A DNA stretch of 64,000 nucleotides from Gordonia bronchialis DSM 43247 (GCF_000024785.1 NC_013441.1:4774001-4838000), one strand, 5' to 3'; shown: positions 26,767-36,456, counted from the stretch's first letter. Notes: generated by a model not told the origin, from the sequence alone. Program-made: numbers and translations.

Positions 26767-29700
26767 GTGTTCGGAGCCATCGGCACATTCGTCTACCGAA
26801 TGCGCTTCGCCGTCATCGCGGTGATGATCGCCCTGATGGCCGGCCTCGGGCTCTACGGGTTGGACCTCGGTAAACACCTCAGTCAGAGCGGCTGGTTCGA
26901 TCCCACGTCCGAGTCGGTCCGCGGCTCGCAGTACGCCGACGCCGCACTCGGACGCGATCACCGCTCCGACATCATCCTGCTGGTCACCCCGCCCGCGGGC
27001 ACCACCGTCGACGACCCGGCCTTCGGCGCGAAGGTGGAGACGTTCGTCGACGACCTCATCGCCGCGCACCCCGACATCGTCAACCGGCAGGACCCGGGCG
27101 TCATCGACCCGTTCTTCAAGCAGTCGGTGCAGTCCGCGGTCCAGGAACGCACCTTCACCGCGGACAAGAAACACGCGTTCATCAGCATCGGCGTCGCCGG
27201 CAACGACGACACCACGGTCCTCAACAACTACAAGACCATCGAACCGTTCTTCCACGACATCGACGACAGATTCGGGCTCGAGGGCACCACCTTCGAACTC
27301 GCCGGTCTGCAACCGGTGGCCGGCAGTATGGCCGACGGCATGGACAAGGACATCCACCGCGCCGAGGTCATCGCGCTGCCGATCGTCGCCATCATGCTGT
27401 TCTTCATCTTCGGGGGCGTGGTCGCGGCATGTCTGCCGGTCCTGATCGGCGGTCTCACGATCGCCGGCTCGCTGGGCATCATGAAGATTTTGGCGCTGAC
27501 CACCGAGCTGAACATCTTCGCGCAGTCCGTGGTCACCCTGATCGGTCTGGGTATCGCGATCGACTACGGCCTGTTCATCGTGTCCCGGTTCCGGGAGGAA
27601 CTCGGCGAGGGCTATTCCACCAAGGCCGCGGTCCGAAGAACCGTGATGACCGCGGGTCAGACCGTGGTGTTCTCGGCGACGATCATCGTCGCCGCCCTGG
27701 CCTGTCTGCTGATCATGCCGCAGGGCTTCCTCAAATCGGTCGCCTACGGCGCCATCGCGTCGGTGACGCTGGCCGCGATCCTGTCCATCACGGTGCTGCC
27801 GGCGATCCTCGGCATCCTCGGTCCGCGGATCGACGCGCTGTCCATCCACACCCTGATGTCGTGGACCGTGATCCCGCTGGTGCGCAAGACCCTCGGAGCG
27901 CAGCGGGCCGACGCCCTCGACGCCCGCTTCACCGGCCGGATCAAGAGTCGCCAGGAGATCGAGAACGGCTTCTGGGGCAAGCTGTCGGGCTGGGTGATGA
28001 AGCACCCGGTGGCCACCGCCGTTCCCACCGTCCTGCTGTTGCTGGTGCTGATCATCCCGTTCGGCGGCATCCAGTTCGGCGGCATCAGCGAGAAGTATCT
28101 GCCGCCGGACAACCCGAACCGGGTGGCCCAGGAGAACTTCGATAAGTACTTCCCGACCGAGCGCACCGAAGAGATCAAGCTCGTCGTCGTCTACGACCCC
28201 AACACCCCCGATTACGATTACAAGCTGCAGGCGATCGCCGACCAGGCCAACAAGATCCCCGGCTTCACCAAACCGTTCTCCACCTCGCCCAACGACGGCG
28301 CGCAGTCGGGGCAGTATCCCAACTCGGGTGCGTGGATCTTCCAGATGTCGTCGGGTCTGCAGGACCGCAACACCGCCGCCGAGGCCATCAAGGATCTGCG
28401 GGCGATCAACACCGGCGGCCTGCAGATGTACGTCGCGGGTACGCCCGCGCTGACGCAGGATTCCATCGACGCCCTGATGAGCCGGTTGCCCCTGATGGCG
28501 GTGCTGCTGGTGCTCGTCACCGGGTTCCTGATGTTCCTGGCGTTCGGTTCCATCGTGTTGCCGATCAAGGCGGCGTTGATGTCGGCGCTCGGCCTGGGCG
28601 CCACGCTGGGCATCCTGACCTGGATCTTCGTCGACGGCCACGGCGCCGAGCTGGCCAACTTCACGCCCGGCCCGCTGTTCGCGGCCGTGCTGGTGCTCAT
28701 CATCGCGATCGTCTTCGGCCTGTCCACCGACTACGAGATATTCCTGTTGTCCCGCATGGTCGAGGCGCGGCAGAAGGGCGCGAGTACCACCGAGGCGATC
28801 CGGGTGGGAACCGCACACACCGGCCGGATCATCACCGCGGCCGCGGCCATCCTGGTGGTCGTCACGGGTGCGTTCGGCATGTCCGAGATCGTGATGATGA
28901 AGTACATCGCGTACGGCATGATCGCCGCGCTGATCCTCGACGCGACGGTCATCCGCATGCTGCTGGTGCCGTCGGTGATGAAGCTGCTCGGCGACGACTG
29001 CTGGTGGGCACCACGCTGGATGCGGGTGATGCAGCAGAAGATCGGTCTCGGTGAGACGGTGCTCGACGACGAGCCCGACGAGCTGCGCGACCGCTCCGCG
29101 GCGGCGAAGACGATGAGCGCGGGCACGCTGGTCGCGGAGGCACCGACGTCGGTGATGGCCCGCCCACGGGTGGCCCGTCCGGCGTCGATGGGACCACCGC
29201 CGGAGCGCACAGCCCCCGCCCGCAGGGCCGCCGATCGTGCCCGGACTCCCGAACCGACCACGGTGGCCACCGAGCGTCCCACGCGCACCCGCCCGCCCGC
29301 CGAGACCGTGCCGCCCGCGGCCCGCCCTGCACGGGGCGCCCGGGTCGGGCCGTCGGCTCCGCCGTCGGGTCCGCAGCCCGTGGGTGCCGGCGCGACGTCG
29401 GCGCCGGGTGGCCCGCCGGTCACCGGTGACCGGCCCACCCCGTTCCGTCGGCCCGCGGCTCGTCCGCGCAGCGAGGGACCCGACACCGGCGGGTGGCGAC
29501 TCGGAGACGGCGGAATCCGTCTGGCAGAACCGAATTCGGGTCGACGCCCGACCGACGGGGTACGCACCTCCCTGGCTCCGACGACTCCGCCGCCAACGGG
29601 TCGTCCGGCGACCGGCCCCGGCCCCGGCGGGCCGTCCCGACCGGGCGCGCCCCAATCTCGTCCGTCCCAGCCGCGTTCACCCCAGTCCGGTGCACCGCAA

Positions 29701-30054
29701 CCGGATTCGTCGCACCAGGGGTCGTCCCAGCCGGGGTCGTCCCAGCCGGGGTCACCCCTGCGGCGTCGGCCCGAGCTGGAGAACACCGGCGGGCGTCCGC
29801 TCGCGGCGTCGCTGTCCCCCGAGCGTTCGGGTCCATCCGCCGACCGTCCCCGCGGCTCCGGCGACCGGATGGACCGGGGCCTGAGTCCCGACGCGGTGCC
29901 GTCAGCCGACGCCACGCGCACCCGGGACTCCGATGCCGCCGAGCCCGGGCAGACGGGTTCGCGACGCTCCCGCACCGACCGTCACGCACGTTCCGACGAC
30001 GGCGGGCAGATCAGCGTGCAGGACCTGTTGCGCCGCAGCCGATCCGACAGCTGA
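26767..30054 (+). CDS. mmpL3: Trehalose monomycolate exporter MmpL3
   Basis: A 1095-residue RND-family transporter that flips and exports trehalose monomycolate for mycolic-acid layer assembly. There are twelve helices in two repeats with two periplasmic domains. The two proton-relay Asp-Tyr pairs are D266-Y267 (GIAIDYGLF) and D655-Y656 (GLSTDYEIF). They correspond to the essential pairs of mycobacterial MmpL3. The transporter core ends near residue 770. A disordered cytosolic tail of about 320 residues follows, rich in Pro, Arg, Ser and Gly, longer than in M. tuberculosis (944 residues total). It contains a 15-bp tandem repeat (about 29718-29755) encoding Gly-Ser-Ser-Gln-Pro. A GTG start follows the RBS AAAGGAAG. 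The gene is downstream of trmB and the NYN gene. Confidence 0.97.
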   Translation: MFGAIGTFVYRMRFAVIAVMIALMAGLGLYGLDLGKHLSQSGWFDPTSESVRGSQYADAALGRDHRSDIILLVTPPAGTTVDDPAFGAKVETFVDDLIAAHPDIVNRQDPGVIDPFFKQSVQSAVQERTFTADKKHAFISIGVAGNDDTTVLNNYKTIEPFFHDIDDRFGLEGTTFELAGLQPVAGSMADGMDKDIHRAEVIALPIVAIMLFFIFGGVVAACLPVLIGGLTIAGSLGIMKILALTTELNIFAQSVVTLIGLGIAIDYGLFIVSRFREELGEGYSTKAAVRRTVMTAGQTVVFSATIIVAALACLLIMPQGFLKSVAYGAIASVTLAAILSITVLPAILGILGPRIDALSIHTLMSWTVIPLVRKTLGAQRADALDARFTGRIKSRQEIENGFWGKLSGWVMKHPVATAVPTVLLLLVLIIPFGGIQFGGISEKYLPPDNPNRVAQENFDKYFPTERTEEIKLVVVYDPNTPDYDYKLQAIADQANKIPGFTKPFSTSPNDGAQSGQYPNSGAWIFQMSSGLQDRNTAAEAIKDLRAINTGGLQMYVAGTPALTQDSIDALMSRLPLMAVLLVLVTGFLMFLAFGSIVLPIKAALMSALGLGATLGILTWIFVDGHGAELANFTPGPLFAAVLVLIIAIVFGLSTDYEIFLLSRMVEARQKGASTTEAIRVGTAHTGRIITAAAAILVVVTGAFGMSEIVMMKYIAYGMIAALILDATVIRMLLVPSVMKLLGDDCWWAPRWMRVMQQKIGLGETVLDDEPDELRDRSAAAKTMSAGTLVAEAPTSVMARPRVARPASMGPPPERTAPARRAADRARTPEPTTVATERPTRTRPPAETVPPAARPARGARVGPSAPPSGPQPVGAGATSAPGGPPVTGDRPTPFRRPAARPRSEGPDTGGWRLGDGGIRLAEPNSGRRPTDGVRTSLAPTTPPPTGRPATGPGPGGPSRPGAPQSRPSQPRSPQSGAPQPDSSHQGSSQPGSSQPGSPLRRRPELENTGGRPLAASLSPERSGPSADRPRGSGDRMDRGLSPDAVPSADATRTRDSDAAEPGQTGSRRSRTDRHARSDDGGQISVQDLLRRSRSDS

Positions 30055-30113
30055 GCCGACCCCGGCGCCACGTCGAGGGGTGTTTCACGTCCTCGGCGGT
30101 TGGTGAGCGAGCG

Positions 30114-31379
30114 TCAGGTGTCCCGATCATCGTCGTCGGGAAGCACCGCGATGCCGTCGGCGTATTCGTCCCACATGGGCGGGTCGGGTCGCGCGGCATA
30201 CATCTTGTCGCCGCCCACCTCCACCTCGGCGGTCGAGTCGATCGCCGCGGATGGTTCGTCCTCGTCGGCCGAGAGATGTCGGATCGCGGTGTTGAGGAAG
30301 GCGATCAGCGGCACGGCCAGCAGGCCGCCGATGATTCCCGCCGAGACGAGTCCCGCCGCGATCGCGAGGACCACCGCGACCGGATGCAGCCGCACCGACC
30401 GGCCGAGCAGGAATGGTTGCAGCACATGGCTTTCCAACTGCATGACGCCGATGACGATGGCCAGGGTGATGACCGCGGCGATCCACCCCTGGGTGACGAG
30501 TGCGACGAGAACCGCGAGCGTTCCGCTCAGCAGCGCGCCGACGATCGGGATGAAGGCCCCCAGAAAGACCAGGGACGCGAGTGGCAGCGCCAGCGGAACC
30601 CGCAGGATCGCCAGTCCGATCCCGATCCCGATCGCGTCGACCAGGGCGACCACCACCGTCGCCCGGACGTAGCCGACGAGTGTGCCGAAGCCGGCGATAC
30701 CGGCCGCCCAGACCCGGCTTCGGGTCCCCGACGGCACGCCTTTGACCAGAAACCGCCAGATCTGTCCACCGCCGTAGAGGAAGAAGATCAGCAGGAACAG
30801 GGTGAGCAGCGCACCGGTGACGATCTCGCTGGCGGTGGTCGCGGTGGCCAGCGCCCCGGAGGTCACCTTGTCCTGATTGTTCTGCACCACGTTGAGCACA
30901 TCGCTGCCGGCGTTGCGCACCTGCTCTGAGTCGACGTGCAACGGCCCGTCGACCAGCCACTGCTTGGTCCGATCCACGGTCACCCGGACCTGATCCGCGA
31001 GTTCCGGTACCCCCCGGATGAATTCGCGAACCACAAAGGTCAGGACGGCCGCGAGGATGCCGAGCGCGACGACGATCACACCCAGCACGGCAAGCGAACG
31101 CGGCACCCCGCGTCGGTCCAGGGCGTCGACGACCGGCACGAGCATCGCCGATCCCAGGATCGCCAGCGCGACCGGGACCAGCACCTCCTCGAACTCGGTG
31201 AACAGTCGCAGCAGCACGAATCCGGCCGCGGCGATGATCAGCAGGCGCCAGCTCCACTCGGCGGCTGCCCGGACCGTCGGATGCACTCGCTCTCGATCCA
31301 GTGCCGCGAGATCTCGCGCGCGTTCGCTACCGGTCACGAGAGCCAGCGTAGGACCGCCGACGGGCCGGTGGTCCGCCAC
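30114..31379 (-). CDS. AI-2E family transporter, PerM/Rv0205-like
   Basis: A 421-residue membrane protein of the PerM/AI-2E exporter family, with about eight helices. The recognisable core runs from WRLLIIAAAGFVLLRLF through KVTSGAL-like sequence and IFFLYGGGQIWRFL. The family region FLGAFIPIVGALLSGTLAVL follows, and then HPVAVVLAIAAGLVSAGIIG. In mycobacteria the corresponding protein (recalled as Rv0205, PerM) is linked to growth in acid or magnesium limitation and to cell-division stability. A GTG at 31334 (protein starting VTGSERARD) aligns better with the recalled homologue than the GTG at 31379. It is convergent with mmpL3. Confidence 0.88.
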   Translation of the reverse strand: MADHRPVGGPTLALVTGSERARDLAALDRERVHPTVRAAAEWSWRLLIIAAAGFVLLRLFTEFEEVLVPVALAILGSAMLVPVVDALDRRGVPRSLAVLGVIVVALGILAAVLTFVVREFIRGVPELADQVRVTVDRTKQWLVDGPLHVDSEQVRNAGSDVLNVVQNNQDKVTSGALATATTASEIVTGALLTLFLLIFFLYGGGQIWRFLVKGVPSGTRSRVWAAGIAGFGTLVGYVRATVVVALVDAIGIGIGLAILRVPLALPLASLVFLGAFIPIVGALLSGTLAVLVALVTQGWIAAVITLAIVIGVMQLESHVLQPFLLGRSVRLHPVAVVLAIAAGLVSAGIIGGLLAVPLIAFLNTAIRHLSADEDEPSAAIDSTAEVEVGGDKMYAARPDPPMWDEYADGIAVLPDDDDRDT

Positions 31380-31479
31380 GGCGAAGCGGGTGGCGCCCGG
31401 ACCCGGTCAACGGCCGCGAAACCCACCGCCGCCCGACGGGTGTCCGGCGGCCGCGGGGCCAGGGCTTAGGGTGTGGTCT

Positions 31480-32658
31480 ATGTCGTCGGAGGGAGCTGCC
31501 CCACGCAGCGCCCCGGCGCGGCCACGATTCTGGTGGGTGCGCTGGACGTTGCTCGGCATCATCGTCGCCGTGCTCGCCGTCGAGGTGTACCTCATCTGGC
31601 CGCGGCTGGAAGAGACCTGGTGGCGGATCGACGAGCTGAAGTGGCAGTGGATCATCGCCTGCATCGTCGCGGCGCTGCTGTCGATGGACAGCTTCGCCCA
31701 GGTGCAGCGCGCATTGCTGCGTTCGGCGGGGGTCAAGGTCCGGCAGTGGCAGTCGCTGTCGCTGATCCTGGCCGCCAACTCGGTCAGCCAGACGATGCCC
31801 GGCGGTCAGGTGCTGGCGCCGGCCTTCACCTACCGCGAGACCCGCAAGTGGGGCGCCACCCCGGTCGTGGCGTCGTGGCAGGTGGTGATGTCGGGGCTGC
31901 TGGCCGGGGTGGGCCTGGCCGTCCTCGGATTGGGTGGCGCCGTCCTCGCCGGGGCCAAGACCAGCCCGTTCTCCGTGGTCTTCTCGATCGTCGGCTTCAT
32001 CGCCGTCGCACTCATCCTGCAGTATCTGGCCAGCCATCCCGAGTCGTTGCAGTCCACCGGCATCCGGGTCCTGGGCTGGATCAACCAGGTTCGGAGCAAG
32101 CCCGACGATCACGGTGTCGACAAACTGATCGAAACCCTCGAGCAGCTGCGTGCCGTCCAGCTCACCAAGCGCGATACGTCCGTCGCCTTCGGCTGGAGTC
32201 TGTTCAACTGGGTCGCCGACGTCGGCTGTCTGATGTTCGCGTGCTGGGCCGTCGGCGCACATCCGAGCATCTCGGGACTGATGGTCGCCTACGCCGCGGG
32301 CAAGGCCGTCGGCACGGCGGTTCCGCTGCTGCCCGGCGGCATCGGCGTCGTCGACGCAGTGCTCGTTCCCGCGCTGACCAGCTCCGGCATGCCGCTGGCC
32401 GACGCGGTGACCGCGGTTCTGGTCTACCGCATGATCAGCTATGTCCTCATCGCCGCGATCGGCTGGGTGGTGGTCGGCTTCATGTTCCGCAATCGGATCA
32501 AGACCGGGGAGACGCTCGAAGAGGAGATCACCCGCGACGAGGTGGCCGAGGGTATCGACCAACCTCCTCAACCCGGTCCCGGCCCCGTCGAGCCACCGAA
32601 TCCACCGGATCCACCCGACCCGCCGAAGTCGACCGATCGAACGAACGACGACCACTGA
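31480..32658 (+). CDS. Lysylphosphatidylglycerol synthase-TM/YbhN-like membrane protein (Rv0204c-like)
   Basis: A 392-residue protein of the UPF0104/YbhN family, the flippase-like membrane part of MprF. It has eight or so helices. Family features are LILAANSVSQTMPGGQVLAP and AGKAVGTAVPLLPGGIGVVDAVLVPALTS with its PGGxGxxD motif. A Pro-rich, acidic C-terminal tail (QPGPGPVEPPNPPDPPD) is probably cytosolic. The start at 31480 (MSSEGAAPR) was chosen because the upstream open frame is antisense to the PerM gene. Such proteins are thought to flip lipids; no catalytic LPG synthase domain is attached. The gene is divergent from the PerM-like gene. Confidence 0.85.
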   Translation: MSSEGAAPRSAPARPRFWWVRWTLLGIIVAVLAVEVYLIWPRLEETWWRIDELKWQWIIACIVAALLSMDSFAQVQRALLRSAGVKVRQWQSLSLILAANSVSQTMPGGQVLAPAFTYRETRKWGATPVVASWQVVMSGLLAGVGLAVLGLGGAVLAGAKTSPFSVVFSIVGFIAVALILQYLASHPESLQSTGIRVLGWINQVRSKPDDHGVDKLIETLEQLRAVQLTKRDTSVAFGWSLFNWVADVGCLMFACWAVGAHPSISGLMVAYAAGKAVGTAVPLLPGGIGVVDAVLVPALTSSGMPLADAVTAVLVYRMISYVLIAAIGWVVVGFMFRNRIKTGETLEEEITRDEVAEGIDQPPQPGPGPVEPPNPPDPPDPPKSTDRTNDDH

Positions 32659-32709
32659 GCGCGATCCTGAGATGACCTGACCGACCGCGAGACGCTACCG
32701 TAATCCACC

Positions 32710-33162
32710 ATGGCGAGTTCGGACACAGTTGAGCGAACCGTCGCCCCCATGCGCGGGGTGGCCTCGGCACCCGCCGCGGGCGTCATCGACGCGGTGGTCA
32801 TCACGGTGTTCGCTCTGATCGGACGTGCCAGCCACGAGGAGGCGTTCTCGCCGATCGGCATCATGCAGACGGTGTGGCCGTTCCTGGTCGGCTGCGCGGC
32901 GGGCTGGTCGATCACCTACGTGTACTCGCACGTCCGCTCGAGCGACTGGTTCGGTCATGACTTCCGCCCGGACCGGATGGTTCCGGTGGGTTTGGTGATC
33001 TGGTTCTGCACGGTCACCGTCGGGATGGTCGTGCGCTACATCCTCCACCAGGGCGTCGAGCTCAGCTTCATCATCGTGGCGGCATCGTTCCTTGGCCTGT
33101 TCTTGCTGGGCTGGCGGGCGGCCTTCGCCGCTCTCGCGCGCCGGGCGCAGGCCCGCGACTGA
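32710..33162 (+). CDS. DUF3054 domain membrane protein
   Basis: A 150-residue, four-helix membrane protein. The DUF3054 pattern is visible: DAVVITVFALIGRASHEE near the N-terminus, WPFLVGCAAGWSITY, a FRPDRMVPVGLVIWFCTVTV stretch and ILHQGVELSFIIVAASFLGL. The function is unknown. It is transcribed with the preceding YbhN-like gene (51 bases apart) and converges on the penicillin-binding-like lipoprotein gene, whose stop is only 7 bases away. Confidence 0.85.
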   Translation: MASSDTVERTVAPMRGVASAPAAGVIDAVVITVFALIGRASHEEAFSPIGIMQTVWPFLVGCAAGWSITYVYSHVRSSDWFGHDFRPDRMVPVGLVIWFCTVTVGMVVRYILHQGVELSFIIVAASFLGLFLLGWRAAFAALARRAQARD

Positions 33163-33169
33163 TCCAGGC

Positions 33170-34807
33170 TCACCTGATGGTGAAGTACTTCTGCGCGACC
33201 TGCAGCGCCGCGGTGCCCGACTTCGGGCCCTCGGTGTAGACGACGATGACCTTTCCACCCTGGATTCCGACGAACCAGCCGGGCCCCTGCGGACCGTTGG
33301 TGCCGACGAGAGCGCGCAGGCCGGGTGCCCGGGTCAGGTCACTGGCGTCACCGGTACGGGCGGTGGCGGCCATCGCCCGGCGGACGTCGTTGATCAGCGC
33401 CGGATCGATGTCGCCCAGCGATCCGCTGACGACCTTGGTGGGCACACCCTTGATCACATACGGCGCGACCGAGCTGAATTGACCGGCCCCTCCGCGGGCG
33501 AGGGCGACGCCGAGCGCGGCCATGTTCATCATCGACGCGCTGCTCTGACCGGGCCGGAAGTCGACGGTGGTGACACCGGGCTGGCCCGGGGTGGGGGCGC
33601 TGGCACCCGGCACGGTGAACTGGACGCCGAGCCCGAGGCGGTCGAGGGTCGCATCCGCCGTCGCCTGGTTGTCGCGCGCCGCGCGGGACACCGCCTCGAA
33701 CACCGGGTTGAGCGTGGTGCCCACCGGATAGGTCGCATCGACGTTGATGTTGCGCTGCGCCGCGTAGGTGTTCTGCGCCATCGCCAGGATCGCGCCGCTG
33801 GCGGCGTCGAGAGCCAGGATGGTGGCGGGTTGGCCCACCTCGACCGCGGCGTCGCCAAGGGTCAGCTGCAGACCCTGATCGACCGTCGTGAAGACGCTGG
33901 GTCCAGCCGGGCCCTGGTCGCCGACGAGTTTGCGGGGTTGCAGACCCGGCCCGACCATCTGCACCTGCCAGCCGGCGGTGGCGTCGCGGATGGCCTGCCA
34001 GTAGTTGGTCAGACCGGATTCGAGCGGCGACATCAGCCGACGATCGGCCATCACCAGAGCACCCGAGCGGCGGACGGTGACCCCGGCGACCCGAGCCGGA
34101 TCACCGGCGAGGACCTCCATGTCGGTGTCCCGAAGGGTGACCGCGGTGATCGCACGTCCGTTGGCCTCGGCGAGCCGGCCGTTGATCACATCGGAGGTGA
34201 TCAGCGGCGCGATCGGGGCGATGGTCCGAGCCAGCGCGCGGGCCGAGTTGGCGGTATCCGGGGTGCGGGCCGGGTCGAGGATGATGTCGTTGACCGGCTG
34301 CAGGTACATGAACACCTTGCCGGTGCGACTGCGGACCGAGGGGGCGGGCGTCGCGTCGGTGCGGACCTCGCGGAGCATGCCACCGACGGGCAGACCGGGG
34401 TAGATGATCGACGGCTCCCAGGTCACCTTCCACCCGGTCGACAGGTGGCGCGCGGTGCCGTTGCTGGTGGTCTCGAAGGTGCGACCCTTGTCCCAGCTCC
34501 AGGTGTACTTCAGCGCGAAAGACGCAGTGCCGTCGCTGTATTCGACGGGATCATGAACCTCGGCGAGCACGCTGCGGGCACCCATCGCCTGCAATGTCGC
34601 GGTGAGCGCATCCCCGGCCTGGCCGGGCGCGGTGGTGAACTGCGCGGCGCCACCGGCGTCCTGCTTGCTCAGTGCGGACGCAAAACCCTTCATCGCTGCG
34701 GCGGCACCGGTGTCGTCGGAGCCCGTGATGCCACACGAGGCGAGGACGAGGACGGCGACGACCGCGGCACAAGCCGCGACAAGCGCGCGCTTGACCCAAT
34801 TCTTCAT
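33170..34807 (-). CDS. Penicillin-binding-protein-like lipoprotein without catalytic motifs
   Basis: A 545-residue predicted lipoprotein with lipobox VLASC (lipidated Cys25). An NTF2-like N-terminal domain (about residues 35-135) and a dimerisation-like middle follow. The C-terminal transpeptidase fold resembles class B penicillin-binding lipoproteins such as Rv2864c. The catalytic SxxK motif is replaced: the usual YPPGSTFK region reads YPVGTTLN (residues 360-367), with Thr and Asn at the Ser and Lys positions. The segment that should hold SxN is shortened. The KTG region reads RALVGTNGPQG (residues 498-508). It should therefore not acylate. It may be a peptidoglycan-binding scaffold. It is divergent from the pirin gene; an upstream in-frame ATG at 34847 exists. 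Confidence 0.85.
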   Translation of the reverse strand: MKNWVKRALVAACAAVVAVLVLASCGITGSDDTGAAAAMKGFASALSKQDAGGAAQFTTAPGQAGDALTATLQAMGARSVLAEVHDPVEYSDGTASFALKYTWSWDKGRTFETTSNGTARHLSTGWKVTWEPSIIYPGLPVGGMLREVRTDATPAPSVRSRTGKVFMYLQPVNDIILDPARTPDTANSARALARTIAPIAPLITSDVINGRLAEANGRAITAVTLRDTDMEVLAGDPARVAGVTVRRSGALVMADRRLMSPLESGLTNYWQAIRDATAGWQVQMVGPGLQPRKLVGDQGPAGPSVFTTVDQGLQLTLGDAAVEVGQPATILALDAASGAILAMAQNTYAAQRNINVDATYPVGTTLNPVFEAVSRAARDNQATADATLDRLGLGVQFTVPGASAPTPGQPGVTTVDFRPGQSSASMMNMAALGVALARGGAGQFSSVAPYVIKGVPTKVVSGSLGDIDPALINDVRRAMAATARTGDASDLTRAPGLRALVGTNGPQGPGWFVGIQGGKVIVVYTEGPKSGTAALQVAQKYFTIR

Positions 34808-34927
34808 GTTCACAATTTTCACTCTTGTCACACGCAATAGCGATCCCATGAGCTTCCATTCGGGGATCCGAGCGGTCACGATCGGGTCTCGTGGTCGGGT
34901 AGAAGGTCCCACGCCCATAATCGGGGC

Positions 34928-35677
34928 ATGGGAATCAGCGTGATCAGAGCCTCCGAACGTGCGGCGACGACGACCGACTGGCTGACGTCCCGGCATAGCT
35001 TCTCCTTCGGAGATCACTACGACCCATACAATACCCACCACGGGTCCTTACTGGCCAGTAATGATGAGATCGTTACCCCCGGGAGCGGCTTCGACTTCCA
35101 CGCCCATCAGGAGTCCGAGATCGTCACCTGGGTGGTCTCCGGAACGCTCGTCCATCGCGATTCGGACGGGCGTTCCGGCGTCGTCCACCCCGGCCTGGCC
35201 CAGCGCATGAGTGCAGGATCTGGAATCCAACATTCAGAACGGAACGATACCTGGCCTGATCTGCCCGGCTCGGGTGAGGCCCCGGTTCGCTACATCCAGA
35301 TGTGGGTGGCACCCGATGTGCACGGCCTCACCCCGTCCTATGAGCAGGCCGACGTCTCCGCCGCGCTCGCGACGGGCGAACTCGTCGCCGTCGCATCCGG
35401 CGTTCCGGGCCTCGACGCCGCGGTCCACATCCACAACGCGGGCGCGACGCTCTACGCCGCGCGGTTGCCGGCGGGCACGACGGTGGCGGTGCCGGCGGCC
35501 CGGTGGACACATCTGTTCATCGTCGCGGGGGACGTCCGCGTCGGGACGTCGCCCCTCCACACCGGCGACGCGCTGCGTGCCACCGAGACCCCGATCGGCA
35601 ACGTCACCGCGGAGCGCGACGCGGAAATCCTGATCTGGACCATGCAGACCGACCTGATGGTGGCGCTGTCCTCCTGA
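34928..35677 (+). CDS. Pirin family protein
   Basis: A 249-residue bicupin. The metal ligands of pirins are all present in the N-terminal cupin: His58 and His60 (FDFHAH), His102 and Glu104 (GIQHSE). Nearby GTLVHRDSDG and the YIQMWVAPD strand are also typical. Pirins bind iron and act as redox-sensitive regulators or as quercetin 2,3-dioxygenases; which applies here is not visible. It is divergent from the lipoprotein gene (120 bases between the starts) and converges on the hydroxylase gene. The start at 34928 gives the standard length. Confidence 0.92.
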   Translation: MGISVIRASERAATTTDWLTSRHSFSFGDHYDPYNTHHGSLLASNDEIVTPGSGFDFHAHQESEIVTWVVSGTLVHRDSDGRSGVVHPGLAQRMSAGSGIQHSERNDTWPDLPGSGEAPVRYIQMWVAPDVHGLTPSYEQADVSAALATGELVAVASGVPGLDAAVHIHNAGATLYAARLPAGTTVAVPAARWTHLFIVAGDVRVGTSPLHTGDALRATETPIGNVTAERDAEILIWTMQTDLMVALSS

Positions 35678-35721
35678 CACCGCATCGACCGTGCTACCGA
35701 ACACGTTCACCGTGCGGCCGG

Positions 35722-36456
35722 TCAGCGGTTCACGGCGTGCAGATTCTTCGCCGTCGGGGACTTCTCGACGGCGTCCGGATCGGGATAGGTGCGCAGCAAC
35801 CGATCCGCGGTCCCCGAGGTGGTGACGGTGAACCAGTAGTGCTCGTTGCGATAGTGATGGAACCGGTGATTGCGCCAGACTGCCCGGTACACACGGGTTT
35901 TCGGGGTGTAGTCGGTGTGGATCAGGTAGTGCGTCCACTCGTAGACGATGCCCAGCAGGCCGAGAACGATCAGGAAGGTCAGTCCGCGTTCGACGCTGCC
36001 GAGCAGCGGCACCAGAACCAGGCCGACGATCAGCGCTGCGGCCAGCACCCCGATGAGCGCCCGCCAGGGAATGAAGACCAGCGGGATGTCGCGCGGATCA
36101 TGGTGGTGCTCACGGTGTGTGCGCGCCAGCAGGGTGTCGAGCGTGACCGGTCCCACCCGCCGGGGCCGCCAGTGCAGGATGAACACGTGGATCAGCCACT
36201 CGGCCAGCGGGAACACCGCGATCATGACGATCGGCACCAGCAGGTCGGCGAGTCCCCAGTCCCCGATCCACACCCGTGCGATCACCGACGCGACCAGCAG
36301 CGCCGAGATCATCCACGGCGACGGATGGTGCACGAACTCACCGAACGCCGACGTCAGACTGACGGTGCGACGGCCACGCAGCCGACGTTCCGCCACGGCG
36401 ACCCGCCGCCGCGCCTGGGCATCGATCCCGTCGGATGCCGATTCGACGTCGCTCAT
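35722..36456 (-). CDS. Fatty acid hydroxylase / sterol desaturase superfamily protein
   Basis: A 244-residue membrane di-iron enzyme. Histidine clusters are in the expected order: AEWLIHVFILHWRP, ARTHREHHHDP, WTHYLIHTDY and NHRFHHYRNEHYW. About four membrane helices surround them. The superfamily hydroxylates or desaturates lipids, sterols or carotenoids. The substrate is not identifiable, though the FadR-type regulator upstream points to a lipid. The start at 36456 overlaps the regulator's stop by 4 bases (ATGA), so the two are translationally coupled. Confidence 0.88.
   Translation of the reverse strand: MSDVESASDGIDAQARRRVAVAERRLRGRRTVSLTSAFGEFVHHPSPWMISALLVASVIARVWIGDWGLADLLVPIVMIAVFPLAEWLIHVFILHWRPRRVGPVTLDTLLARTHREHHHDPRDIPLVFIPWRALIGVLAAALIVGLVLVPLLGSVERGLTFLIVLGLLGIVYEWTHYLIHTDYTPKTRVYRAVWRNHRFHHYRNEHYWFTVTTSGTADRLLRTYPDPDAVEKSPTAKNLHAVNR

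Noticed and set aside
25819..29655. Open frame of over 1,200 codons on the minus strand, antisense to mmpL3
   Set aside because: It has low-complexity His/Arg/Gly/Asp composition and no family signature. mmpL3 on the other strand is unambiguous. Long antisense frames are common in high-GC DNA.
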